This document shows positions 9,404 through 19,022 of a stretch of DNA of 64,000 nucleotides, one piece after another. The translations under genes were made by a program, and so were the position numbers. Position 1 is the first letter of the stretch. Each line of letters begins with the position of its first letter. The notes below the pieces were generated by a model that was given only the letters and a program-made list of their open reading frames with translations, was not told the DNA's origin and ran no database searches. Origin of the DNA: Megaustenia siamemsis (lineage: Eukaryota; Mollusca; Gastropoda; Stylommatophora; Ariophantidae); assembly GCA_032433765.1 (NCBI GenBank), contig JAVIAB010000092.1, positions 108,070,396 through 108,134,395 of the forward strand, in the 5' to 3' direction.

Positions 9404-11644
9404 ATGTCAAGCTTCAACACAACCGATACCATTCGCACAACACTTAAAAGGTCACACAACATTGCTCCTGGTCTAGATGGTGTTCGGTACGATGACATAG
9501 GCGATTTAGCTGACGACAACTTGACAAAACTGGCCAATGAGTTTAATGCCAGCATTCGGGGTGGCCAGATTAAGGAGGAGTGGCTACACAGCTACTTACT
9601 ACCACTACCGAAGCCAAACAAGGACCATTCTCAGATCAGTGCCTACAGAATCATCACAATGCAGAACACTGGGGGCAAACTGCTGGAGAAAATAGTTGCC
9701 CGTGTCCTCACCTGTCACTTTGAACAGAAACGCTTATTCCCACCCACACTCGGAGGTTATAGATATAACAAAGAGACATGGCTCAATGCGGCAGTCTTTG
9801 CCTATGACGTCTTCGAAGGCTTCCACAGACGAGAGGAGACATGTGCTGCTGCTATAGATCTGGAGGATGCATACAACAGGGTACCATTTGAATATCTCAG
9901 GCATATACTCCTCAAACTGGCAGTGCACCACCTCATTAGATGGATCGCCGCGGCACTGTTTCAGAGGAAGGTGATACTCAGATGTGGAAGTTGGTCTTCC
10001 GAGCCAACATCCATGGCTGCCACAAGGCTCACCATTGTCACCACTTCTATTTAAGGTGTACACAATAACGATCACGGAACAACAGCTGGAAGGGAGGGGA
10101 AGAACTATAACTTTTGCTGATGATATTCTGGTATATCGACAGGGAAGAGACAGACGGGGAATCGCCTCCACAATGCAAGACGAACTCGATCCCATTTCTT
10201 CCTTGTGTGGGGTTTCAGGTGCCTTCGTTAATCCTAATAAAGCATCAGTTTCATGGTTCTCCCCTTAACAATCATATCGTTAATACGACCACACCGGTAG
10301 TACTAATGTGAGCTGATGAGGTGACCAGGGACAAGTTGAGGACATACCTCGGAGTTACGTTTGATCGAAGCCTGTGTTTTCGGGACCACGTCGACCATGT
10401 GATAACAAAATCCCGCAGAGGATTAGCCGCCTTGAAGGTCATGGCAGCTGTCAACATCAGGCAGAGGCTGCTTTCTCTTCTATTCCAGGGATTAGTCCTC
10501 GCACCAATCGAGTATGCCCTGGCCATTCTTACTGTCAGTACGACTCAAATTGATAGGCTGGAGAAAATACAAAATAAAGCCATGCGCATTGTTCTGGGAT
10601 GTACGAGGGACACTCCTTGTGTAGCAGTGAGGTATCTTTTTGAATTTCCAACCATGGATGACAGAATCAAGATCTGGAGAGCACGAGCATACCTGAAGAT
10701 TAGTACAGACACAGATCATCCATTGCACCACGTGCTGAACACAGAGAAAGGTGACAGGCTAAAAAGAGGCAAATCATGGGTGGGCCGAGCAGAAGATGTC
10801 ATCAAACAGGTCTGTGGACTTAACAATATCAGCGTTGGTGAGGAGTGGATACCGGTGCCTATGTCATTCAAGGGGACTTTCTCGTGTATTGTCACACTCG
10901 ACAGGAAAAGTAGGGAACAGAACCCGGTCGTGGTTAATGCTGAGGTCAACGGTCTCATCTGCAATAACACCGAAGAGCAAGATGCAGTCATCTATACAGA
11001 CGGATCTGTAAGACGACACCAAAGAAGCGCATGGGCATTTACAGCACGCTCGGCAGGCAGAATAGTCAAGGAAGACAGTGGTGCATACGTTATGACCACG
11101 AGTAGCATGGCAATGGAGGCGATGGCAGTGACCAAGGCATTCAAATGGTTAGGGTCACAAGACTACACCCACGCATGTATACTGAGTGATTCGATGATCA
11201 TGATAAAAAAAAGTGGAGACGGGCTCTGTACGCATGCAATGGGTAGAGTCGTTGCAGAAATCCAAAATACGTAAGGTCACCTTTGTCCCTGGACATGCGG
11301 GAGTGCGGGGAAATGAAAGAGTGGACAGGTTGGCTAGCTGCGCTGTCGTTGAGGACGGGCAACCAATGGATCGGGCGGACATCATCAATGCCCTCCGAGA
11401 TTTGGGAAGAGCACATGACTTCGACAAACACAGATCCACGTCACTTCTTCGAATGATAGAAATGGGAGTTAAGATGGGCACAGCCAGAAATGAGAAATTT
11501 AGTGGCTGTGTAAGAAGATTTATCAACCAACATAGAACTGGAGTCGTCAGTCGTTGGACACTGAGGGAATTGCTGAGGAGGGGATCTGAGCACCTATGGA
11601 CAGGTTCGGAGTGCAATGATGATGACATGCAAATAACTCAATAA
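9404..11644 (+). pseudogene. I-like non-LTR retrotransposon ORF2: reverse transcriptase plus RNase H, 5'-truncated
   Basis: The encoded protein would copy element RNA into DNA at a nicked target. Domains run across three frames. RT: APGLDGVRYDDI (about residue 22), LLPLPKPNKD, AYRIITMQNTGGKLLEKIVA, GGYRYNKETWLNA, AAIDLEDAYNRV (motif A Asp), then LPQGSPLSPLLF and FADDILVYRQGRD with the catalytic Asp pair at 9984-10268, and YLGVTFD with the thumb at 10321-10600. Connection: GCTRDTPCVAVRYL. RNase H: VIYTDGSV, MAMEAMAV and CILSDS, then after a frameshift VPGHAGVRGNERVDRLAS. Breaks: a deletion/frameshift near 10015-10025, a shift and stop near 10262-10311, and a shift in an 8-base A run at 11207-11214. 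The N-terminal endonuclease is absent. An RNase H domain after RT places it with the I/Ingi/R1-type lineages rather than CR1 or RTE. The precise clade needs a tree. Confidence 0.93.
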
Positions 11645-11647
11645 GCT

Positions 11648-11665
11648 TCAACATTCCCACTAATG
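11648..11665 (+). repeat. target-site duplication, left copy (18 bp)
   Basis: TCAACATTCCCACTAATG, identical to 11963-11980. It brackets the antisense I-like 3' fragment. Confidence 0.8.
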
Positions 11666-11962
11666 ACGTCTCATGTCAACAATAGGGTTTCACTGTCCAA
11701 AACTCGATCGCACAGTCCTCAATATTGAGTTATTAGCTGGTCATCATCATTGCACTCCGAACATGTCCATAGGTACTCAGATCCCTTCCTCAGCAAGTCT
11801 CCAAGTGTCCAGCGACTGCCGACTCCAGGTTTGTGTTAGTTAATTAGTCTTCTTATAGGCCCACTACGTTTCTCGTTTCTGGCTGTGCCCATCTTAACTC
11901 CCATCTCTTTCATCCGAAGGAGTGACGTGTCCTGTACCCTTCCCACTTCACTTATATCATCC
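11666..11962 (-). mobile_element. second I-like 3' end, inserted antisense with 18-bp TSD
   Basis: The minus strand (from about 11933 to 11725) resembles the I-like C-terminal codons with clear divergence (MKEMGVKMGTARNEK-type region, then WTCSECNDDD and AATAACTCAATA). Perfect 18-bp repeats flank it, as produced by target-primed reverse transcription. It lies tail-to-tail with the upstream copy, with the two 3' ends only about 80 bp apart. About 80 bases at 11666-11724 have no coding match and may be extra 3' sequence. Confidence 0.75.
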
Positions 11963-11980
11963 TCAACATTCCCACTAATG
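11963..11980 (+). repeat. target-site duplication, right copy (18 bp)
   Basis: Identical to 11648-11665. Its last eight bases (CACTAATG) recur at 12216-12223, after the adjacent SINE. Confidence 0.8.
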
Positions 11981-12215
11981 TGGACTGGACTACAAAGGAC
12001 AAGAGGTAGGGTTCGATCCCAGCTGACGGCTTCCGGTTCACCCAGCCTTTAATGGGTACCGGATTTTTTTCTGGGAAAGTAAAACGGCACGGGCTTAATA
12101 CCGACCACATTACCCCAAAAATCATGTGCCGGAGGTCTGTAAAATGTATGGTCACTTACACCATATTCCCTAAACGCCACTTGGCGTGACGGGGGTACTT
12201 TACTTTTTTTACTTT
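11981..12215 (+). mobile_element. tRNA-derived SINE (family 1), 5'-truncated
   Basis: It starts in the middle of the tRNA head (TGGACTGGACTACAAAGG), keeps the B box GGTTCGATCCC and the full body, and ends with the terminal hairpin ACGCCA-CT-TGGCGT, GACGGGGGTACTTTAC and a T-rich tail. CACTAATG immediately before it and at 12216-12223 may be an 8-bp target-site duplication. The 5' truncation shows that family 1 copies can be truncated like their partner LINE. Confidence 0.85.
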
Positions 12216-12537
12216 CACTAATGGCGCCCATATCTAGGTCAATCACCTCTTTCACTGTCACGGACTCCCGATAAACAAAAAGGTAGATCCACACAACTTC
12301 CTGAAGAGGGAGCCCTCTATATATATTCAATCCATTCAAGACAAAGGTACCAATTATTAATTAATTAATTGGCGGAACGGACCACAACTGAGAGTCGATT
12401 ACAATAAGTGCTTTGTTCAAAGAAAACCAGCGCAGGTAAGCTGTAACTACCGTCATCTCCATTCTTGTACATCAAGTGGTTAACAAATAATGTTACTTTA
12501 GATAGACAATAACAGACACTCATCATCATCATCATCA
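12216..12537. other. gene-free interval
   Basis: No element apart from a TTAATTAATTAATT stretch near 12357-12370 and a (CAT)n run at 12520-12540 that is the 3' tail of the antisense RTE-1 element. Confidence 0.5.
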
Positions 12538-13198
12538 TCAAGTACCGGGCCTACTGGCATAGGTGATCATGTCTCTCCACCACTTTCGATCTCGACAGTT
12601 CTTTATCATTTCTGTTGTTGACCTTCTGCCAAGCCATTCTCTTAAGCTGTCTGGAATTTTCTCTCTTTGCTTCCCTCTATCTCTTCGTCCCACAATTTTT
12701 CCAGTTGTTACAATATATTCCAGTTGTTTTCTTCTCAATATGTGGCCAAAAATGATGATTGTTTCTTCCTAATATTGGAAATTAGCTCTCTTTTTGCTTT
12801 TACCTCTTTCAAAACATTTTCATTACTCTTTTTAGCTGCCCATGGTATTCTCAACATTCTTCTGTAAAACCACATTTCTACAGACTCTAGTGATTTTCTT
12901 GTCTGTTGTCCTATTGTCCATGATTCATATCCATATGTTAAGTCTGGCTCTACATAACATTTAAGAACTATTTTCTTGTTTCTATTGTCAAAAATGGATT
13001 GCATAGTATCTTCCTCATTTTCTGGAAAGCTGCTTTTGCCTGAGCCATTCTACATCTCACCTCTTATGTACATCTTCCGTCTGAGGTTAACAAAGTTCCC
13101 AAATATTTAAATTCATTTACCTGTTTTAATATTGTTCCACTTGTCTTTATTCTGCACTGAGGTGATGCCTTTTTCTTTGTTGTTACCATTACTTCTGT

Positions 13199-13213
13199 CC
13201 TTTTGCTATTAAG
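13199..13213 (+). repeat. target-site duplication, left copy (15 bp)
   Basis: CCTTTTGCTATTAAG, identical to 13470-13484 and flanking the SINE. Confidence 0.85.
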
Positions 13214-13469
13214 TAAAAAAAAATATATATATATATAAAGTACCCTTGTCACGCCAAGTGGCGTATGTCGTTAGTGACCATAAAATGTACAGACCTTCGG
13301 CACATGATTCTTGGGGTAATGTGGTCGGTATTACGCCCATGCCGCTTTACTTACCCAGAAAAAAATCCAGTACCCATTTAAGGCTGGGTGTACCCGGAAG
13401 CCGTCGATTGTGATCGAACCCTACCCCTTGTCCTTTGCTGTCCACTTCACTAACCAACTATCGCAACTC
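13214..13469 (-). mobile_element. tRNA-derived SINE (family 1), full length with TSD
   Basis: On the minus strand: GGGAGTTGCGATAGTTGG head, GGTTCGATCACAAT B box, GGTACTGG, CTGGGTAAGTAAAGCGGC, CATGTGCCGAAGG, the ACGCCACTTGGCGT hairpin and GACAAGGGTACTTT, then an AT-rich tail ending in the duplicated target. The 15-bp target-site duplication is perfect. It is nested in the RTE-1 pseudogene. Confidence 0.92.
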
Positions 13470-13484
13470 CCTTTTGCTATTAAG
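13470..13484 (+). repeat. target-site duplication, right copy (15 bp)
   Basis: Identical to 13199-13213. Confidence 0.85.
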
Positions 13485-13540
13485 GCTGAATCCTTTATTT
13501 TTGCTTTCTTTCACTTATATATATGTACAAATTACAAGAT

Positions 13541-14000
13541 GTTTAACATCATGGCTCTAAAAAAAAACAACTGGTTGGAAATTATCTGATACCATTAAAA
13601 AAGGAACGGCACGATCCGGAGATATTTTTACAATGCGACCTTTAAGTTCTAACATAGAGGAGGTCAGTTAGGGCCTGTTGCACGAAATATCGAGGCGGGG
13701 CAGCGCGAACCATACTCAACCCCTTGTGGCTAGACCTTGAACTTGCGCAGATAAAACATGAAACAATGTTTCTGAATAAACATTGATCCCAACCCAGACA
13801 TAACGAACATGCAACAAGATGTGATAATCGTAAGATTATTGGTCAGAAAAAGCAAACTGTAGCTGCCAATGTCAGACACATGTGGCCGGAGATTGATCAT
13901 TGTAAAATGTGAGTAATAGGAATATTATATGAAGCACAGAATTGTCCAGGTTGCATGATCCAGTTGTGACTTATTTTCCATGACGTACCAGACCTAACGC
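13541..14000. other. gene-free interval
   Basis: No recognisable coding or repeat content. An A run near 13560 differs in length between arms, which opens a spurious 86-codon frame in the right arm only. Confidence 0.45.
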
Positions 14001-14014
14001 CATGCAACAGTGTA

Positions 14015-14276
14015 AAGTAAAGTAAAGTAAAGTACCCCGTCACGACAAGTGGCGTATAGGGAATATGGCGTTAGTGACCATAAATTTTACAGACCTTCGG
14101 CACATGATTTTTGGGGTAATGTGGTCGGTATTACGCCTGTGCCGCTTCACTTTCCCAGAAACAATTCCGGTACCCATTAAAGGCTGGGTGAACCCGGAAG
14201 CCGTCGGTTGGGATCGAACCCTACCCCTTGTTCTTTGTAGGCCAGTTCACCAACCACTGAGCTATTGCGGCTCCCT
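14015..14276 (-). mobile_element. tRNA-derived SINE (family 1), best full-length copy, with TSD and (CTTTA)n tail
   Basis: On the minus strand the head is GGGAGCCGCAATAGCTCAGT then GGTTCGATCCCAACCGACGG, followed by the full body and a tail of four TACTT units. Flanking 14-base repeats CATGCAACAGTGTA (14001-14014) and CATACAACAGTGTA (14277-14290) differ by one base. The terminal hairpin here reads ACGCCACTTGTCGT on the minus strand, one arm base changed. This copy gives the family length: about 262 bp including the tail. Confidence 0.93.
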
Positions 14277-14290
14277 CATACAACAGTGTA

Positions 14291-14699
14291 GTTCAGTTGA
14301 TATTTGACTTCGAAGTTAGGTTTTGTGCACTACAATCGTACCAGCAATGCAACTGTGGAAATATAAAGCATCACATAAAAGCAAAGCTTAACATTTTAAA
14401 CTCACATTATACACCTTTACTTACACATGTGAGAGCTGGAAAACAGACAGAAACAGAGAATAAACTAGATGTATTCGAAAACAGGTCTAATGAAAATACT
14501 TCGCATACAATGGAAAAAATCATTTTAGTGCACACATAAGAGACACAACAATGTAACCAATAAAATAGAATGGTTATATGTCGTTGGTGAGAAGAGAAAA
14601 TATGAAAATCAGAAATCAAACCCTCAAATGCGAGACAACAGGAAACAGAAACACAGACCTGGAAACACTAAGAATTCTGATAAAGAGACAAGGCCAGCA
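14291..14699. other. gene-free interval
   Basis: Open frames of 70-80 codons on both strands overlap without any domain signature. Nothing recognised. Confidence 0.45.
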
Positions 14700-14815
14700 G
14701 GCATGGATTTCTTACTGAGATTGAGAAGCTCGCCCAGGGCAGGGACTTAGCACTAGGTCTGTGTGATGTTTGCCGGCAACGCGAGAAGGTGATGATGATG
14801 ATTTTGGAAACATCT
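14700..14815 (+). mobile_element. 3' end of an unidentified retroelement
   Basis: An open stretch reading LTEIEKLAQGRDLALGLCDV, then CRQREK, runs into GTGATGATGATGAT, the kind of short ATG-rich tail seen on the RTE elements here. Similar bases occur antisense at 7260-7350. The family could not be named. Confidence 0.4.
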
Positions 14816-15429
14816 GTACACATTTGTGCCCCGTAATAACAGCATGCATCTTAATTATAGTACGCGCTTTGTAACTAGGAAGGGACCAGAACCTTTGTTA
14901 GTTCTTGGTTCAGTAGACTGCTAGATCAATAATAAATCAACTAACAGTTGTTTAGGAAATGAAGAATTCAACGGATTGGCAAATAATTAAAACTACATAA
15001 AGTGACTTAGACGATAGAAGTCTTGTTAGGCTCGAGGGGTCGTTTCTGGACAGTTGACAACAAGCCTAGAAGGGTTCAACTGAAAGGCTTCTAGTAAGAG
15101 CTGGAGTAGAGCACTAAAATATATTTAGTTATGGAGTAGAGAATGTGTCGTTTAATAATAGATCGTTTGAAATAGAAACAGTGAAGAGACAATAGAGATT
15201 TGACTGTCTGTGAAAATGCGACAGATGAATTGGGAGTGTGAAAGTAAAATCATCGAGTGAGAAGTCTCAATAAGTCAATGTGAAATAGACATATAACTTA
15301 GCGGAAATCATAAGCAGAAATATAAAATGGCTGAAGAGAAATTTAGTAACAATATATGACAAAGACAAAGGAACAAGGAGACGAAACTCTAGCTAATTGA
15401 CAAACAGATCAAAGAAGGAGTTATATGTA
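14816..15429. other. gene-free interval
   Basis: A-rich on the plus strand, no recognisable content. Confidence 0.45.
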
Positions 15430-15730
15430 GAACAAAAAGTGAGAATGCAGGAGGGAAAATAAATTATTCTCTAACAGTGCGAAGCAGGATCGAACCCGTA
15501 ATGCTCGATATATCGCGTTGTGACGAGACGGTGCGTTACTACTGTACACTACAAACTAAGGAACCAAAAATGTTGCTATCATTGGTAATGTCTCTCACAC
15601 ATGTGTACTCATTACTATAGCATAGGGTTACAAACACAACTCGGGAATAAATTGTATATCTGTATTTCTCTATTAAGACAAGTATCTCCTGGATAGAGTA
15701 GGGGTTAATATTTTGCGTTGCAGACAAACA
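15430..15730 (-). mobile_element. repeat X, minus-strand copy
   Basis: Minus-strand order: TTTGTCTGCAACGCAAAATA, GGAGATACTTGTC, TACAATTTATTCCCGAG, CCTATGCTATAGTAATGA, a tRNA-like part with GGGTTCGATCCTGCTTCG, and a T-rich 3' part. This matches 2860-3110 block for block. It forms the left half of a head-to-head pair with 15750-16045. Confidence 0.55.
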
Positions 15731-15749
15731 GTTATATAACGAAATAGCA

Positions 15750-16045
15750 CGAACAGTAGTTTCCAGTGATTTAGCCTGGAGATGCTGTCAATGATAGCAG
15801 CTTTTTCTATAGCTTAGTTGATAGTGCATCGTAATTCAGTGTCTCTCGTGGCACGGCGTTGGGTCGATGAGTTCGAGTTTAATCCTGCTTCGAGCTGTCT
15901 ATTGTTCTTTGTACTTTTTTTCTGTTGCTCATTATTTGTGAATTTTTTCCCGAGTCTTGTAAGAATACAACTTCTACTGAAAACATTCACTGATCTGTAA
16001 CCTTGCAAGTTTCCGTTCATAGTGTAGTTCATTTATTATTGTTTA
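15750..16045 (+). mobile_element. repeat X, plus-strand copy (3' portion)
   Basis: Contains TATAGCTTAGTTGATAGTGC (A-box-like), TCTCGTGGCACGGCGTTGGG, a degraded B box GAGTTTAATCCTGCTTCG, T-rich runs and a terminal ATTTATTATTGTTTATC, paralleling 2995-3245. Its 5' block is replaced by the opposing copy at 15430-15730. Confidence 0.55.
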
Positions 16046-16109
16046 TCTAATATCTAAGAGAGGGACAGAGCAGAGCCAGAAATACAGAAGGCGAGATAGT
16101 CCACGAAAC

Positions 16110-18545
16110 CATTAATAGAGAAGTAGCTGAGTGAGACGAAAACAGTAGTCAAGTGAGACAAAAATAGTAGATGAGTGAGACGAAAATAGTAGATGAGTGA
16201 GACGAAAACAGTGGTCGAGTGAGACGAAAACAGTAGATGAGTGAGACGAAAACAGTAGTCGAGTGAGACGAAAACAGTAGATGAGTGAGAAGAAAACAGT
16301 AGTCGAGTGAGACAAAAATAGTAGATGAGCGAGACGAAAACAGTGGTCGAGTGAGACGAAAACAGTGGTCGAGTGAGACGAAAACAATAGATGAGTGAGA
16401 CGAAAACAGTGGTCAAGTGAGACGAAAACAGTGGTCGAGTGAGACGAAAACAATAGATGAGTGAGACCAAAACAGTAGTCGAGTGAGACAAAAATAGTAG
16501 ATGAGCGAGACGAAAACAGTGGTCAAGTGAGACGAAAACAGTAGTCGAGTGAGACGAAAATAGTAGATGAGCGAGACGAAAACAGTAGTCGAGTGAGACG
16601 AAAACAGTAGTCGAGTGAGACGAAAACAGTAGATGAGTGAGACGAAAACAGTAGTCGAGTGAGACGAAAACAGTAGATGAGTGAGACGAAAACAGTAGTC
16701 GAGTTTGACACAAAACAGTAGATGAGTGTGACGAATACATTAGATGAGTGTGACACAAAACAGTAGATGGGTGAGACGAAAACAGTAGTCGAGTGTGATG
16801 AAAATAGTATTTGAGTGAGACGAAAACAATAGTAGATGAGTGAGACGAAAACAGTAGTCGAGTGTGACGAAAACAGTAGATGAGTGAGACGAAAACAGTA
16901 GATGAGTGAGACGAAAACAGTAGATGAGTGAGACGAAAACAGTAGATGAGTCTGACGAAAACAGTAGTCGAGTGTGACGAAAACAGTAGATGAGTGAGAC
17001 GAAAACAGTAGATGAGTGAGACGAAAACAGTAGATGAGTGAGACGAAAACAGTAGATGAGTCTGACGAAAACAGTAGTCGAGTGTGACGAAAATAGTAGA
17101 TGAGTGAGACGAAAACAGTAGATGAGTGAGACGAAAACAGTAGTCGAGTGTGACGAAAACAGTAGATGAGTGAGACGAAAACAGTAGATGAGTCTGACGA
17201 AAACAGTAGTCGAGTGTGACGAAAATAGTAGATGATTGAGACGAAAACAGTAGATGAGTGAGACGAAAACAGTAGTCGAGTGTGACGAAAACAGAACCTG
17301 AGTGAGACGAAAACAGTAGTCGAGTGAGACGAAAGCAGTAGATGAGTGAGACGAAAACAGTTAATGAGTGAGACGAAAACAGTAGAAGAGTGAGACCAAA
17401 ACAGTAGATGAGTGTGACGAAAACAGTAGATGGGTGAGACGAAAACAGTGGTCGAGTGTGACGAAAACAGTAGATGAGTGAGACGAAAACAGTAGATGAG
17501 TGAGACGAAAACAGACGATGAGTGAGACGAAAATAGTAGATGAATGAGACGAAAACAGTGGCCCTGTGGGAAGAGAACAGTGGCCGAGTGGGAAGAAAAC
17601 AGTAGTCGAGTAAGACGAAAACAGTAGATGAGTGAGACGAAAATAGTAGATGAATGAGACGAAAACAGTGGCCGAGTGGGAAGAACACAGTGGATGAGTG
17701 AGACGAAAACAGTGGCCGAGTGGGAAGAACACAGTAGATGAGTGAGACGAAAACAGTGGCCGAGTGGGAAGAGAACAGTAGCCGAGTGGGAAGAAAACAG
17801 TAGTCGAGTGGGAAGAAAACAGTGGATGAGTGAGACGAAAACATGGATGAGTGAGACAAAAACAGTAGTCGAGTGGGAAGAAAACAGTGGATGAGTGAGA
17901 CGAAAACAGTAGATGAGTGAGACGAAAACAGTAGATGAGTGAGACAAAAATAGTAGATGAGTGAGACAAAAACAGTAGTCGAGTGGGAAGAAAACAGTGG
18001 ATGAGTGAGACGAAAACAGTAGATGAGTGAGACGAAAACAGTAGATGAGTGAGACAAAAATAGTAGATGAATGAGACGAAAACAGTGGCCGAGTGGGAAG
18101 AACACAGTGGATGAGTGAGACGAAAACAGTGGCCGAGTGGGAAGAACACAGTAGATGAGTGAGACGAAAACAGTGGCCGAGTGGGAAGAGAACAGTAGCC
18201 GAGTGGGAAGAAAACAGTAGTCGAGTGGGAAGAAAACAGTGGATGAGTGAGACGAAAACATGGATGAGTGAGACGAAAATAGTAGATGAGTGAGACGAAA
18301 ACAGTAGATGAGTGAGACGAAAACAATAGATGAGTGAGACGAAAACATGGATGAGTGAGACGAAAACAATAGATGAGTGAGACGAAAACATGGATGAGTG
18401 AGACGAAAACAGTAGATGAGTGAGACGAAAACACTAGATGAGTGAGACGAAAACATGCATGAGTGAGACGAAAATAGTAGATGAGTGAGACGAAAACAGT
18501 AGATGAGTGAGACGAAAACAATAGATGAGTGAGACGAAAACAGCA
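16110..18545 (-). repeat. 22-bp minisatellite, about 110 units
   Basis: Unit ACGAAAACAGTAGATGAGTG plus AG, with variant classes carrying GTCGAGTGAG, GTGTGACG or GTGGGAAGAA. Because 22 is not divisible by 3 and the reverse complement of the unit has no stop in any frame, three overlapping open frames (909, 622 and 406 codons) run through it with a 22-residue period. They are not genes. A block of about 19 units recurs after 417 bp (17644 and 18061), showing higher-order duplication. The array sits next to the RTE-2 pseudogene, whose frame begins right after it. Confidence 0.95.
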
Positions 18546-18554
18546 GACGAGATA

Positions 18555-19022
18555 TAGTGAAATAGGAGTGAAATAGACCAAGCAAGAATGGCAAAATGTT
18601 ACATCTTCTCAATATTCCTGTATGGTGCAGAAATATGGACATTAGACAAGAAAACAGAACAGAAAATTGAAGCCTTTGAAATGTGGATTTATAGAAGAAT
18701 AGGTAGAATTGGATGGAAAGAAAAGATAACAAACGATGAAGTTTTAAAACAACTGAAAATAAAAAGAGAACTACTAAATACAATTAAGACAAGACAAATG
18801 AAATTTTGGGGGCATGTTAAAAGACACAACAGCCTACTAAAAGTAATATTGGAAGGGAAAATACAAGGTAAAAGAGGCAGATGCAGACCAAGACTAGCAT
18901 GGACGAGTAACATCAAAAGATGGACAAGTCAATCTATGACAGCCTGCACCATCAAAGCAAGAAACAGAGTAGAATGGCGATCCATGGTAGCCAACCTTCG
19001 TTGCGGAGAAGGCACTCGATGA
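18555..19022 (+). pseudogene. RTE-like retrotransposon ORF2 C-terminus (RTE-2)
   Basis: An open frame with ARMAKCYIFSIFLYGAEIWT, then FEMWIYRRIGRIGWKEKITN, KTRQMKFWGHVKRHNSL, GKRGRCRPRLAW and WRSMVANLRCGEGTR before the stop, followed by GATGATGGTGATGATGA. This is the C-terminal part of an RTE-like reverse transcriptase, of a different lineage from RTE-1. It is 5'-truncated at the minisatellite, no catalytic RT motif remains, and the visible 144 codons are uninterrupted, so the insertion is fairly young. Confidence 0.9.

Larger units (their letters stand above)
12538..13540 (-). pseudogene. RTE-like retrotransposon ORF2 C-terminus (RTE-1), split by a SINE
   Basis: Reading the minus strand: a GFSLNSKRTEVMVTTKKK segment (RT palm end), FKYLGTLLTSDGRC, a YGYESWTIGQQTRKSLES block, then VEMWFYRRMLRIPWAAKK, then after a frameshift near 12737 the tail MRRKQLEYIVTTGKI, GRRDRGKQRE, CRDRKWWRDMI and RPGT with stop, ending in (ATG/GAT)n. 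These are hallmarks of the C-terminal part of RTE-like 'endonuclease-reverse transcriptase' proteins. The SINE at 13214-13469 interrupts the SLNSKRTEV motif: joining the two sides across the duplicated target keeps the reading frame, so the SINE came later. The rest of the element is missing beyond about 13540. Confidence 0.88.

Noticed and set aside
12357..12370. TTAATTAATTAATT as a homeodomain or replication element
   Set aside because: A short simple-sequence stretch expected in AT-rich DNA. No further support.
16054..18783. A 909-codon open frame (and its A' mirror at 41545-44274), with overlapping frames of 622 and 406 codons
   Set aside because: Translated 22-bp minisatellite: all three frames are open together, the period is 22 residues, and no domain is present.
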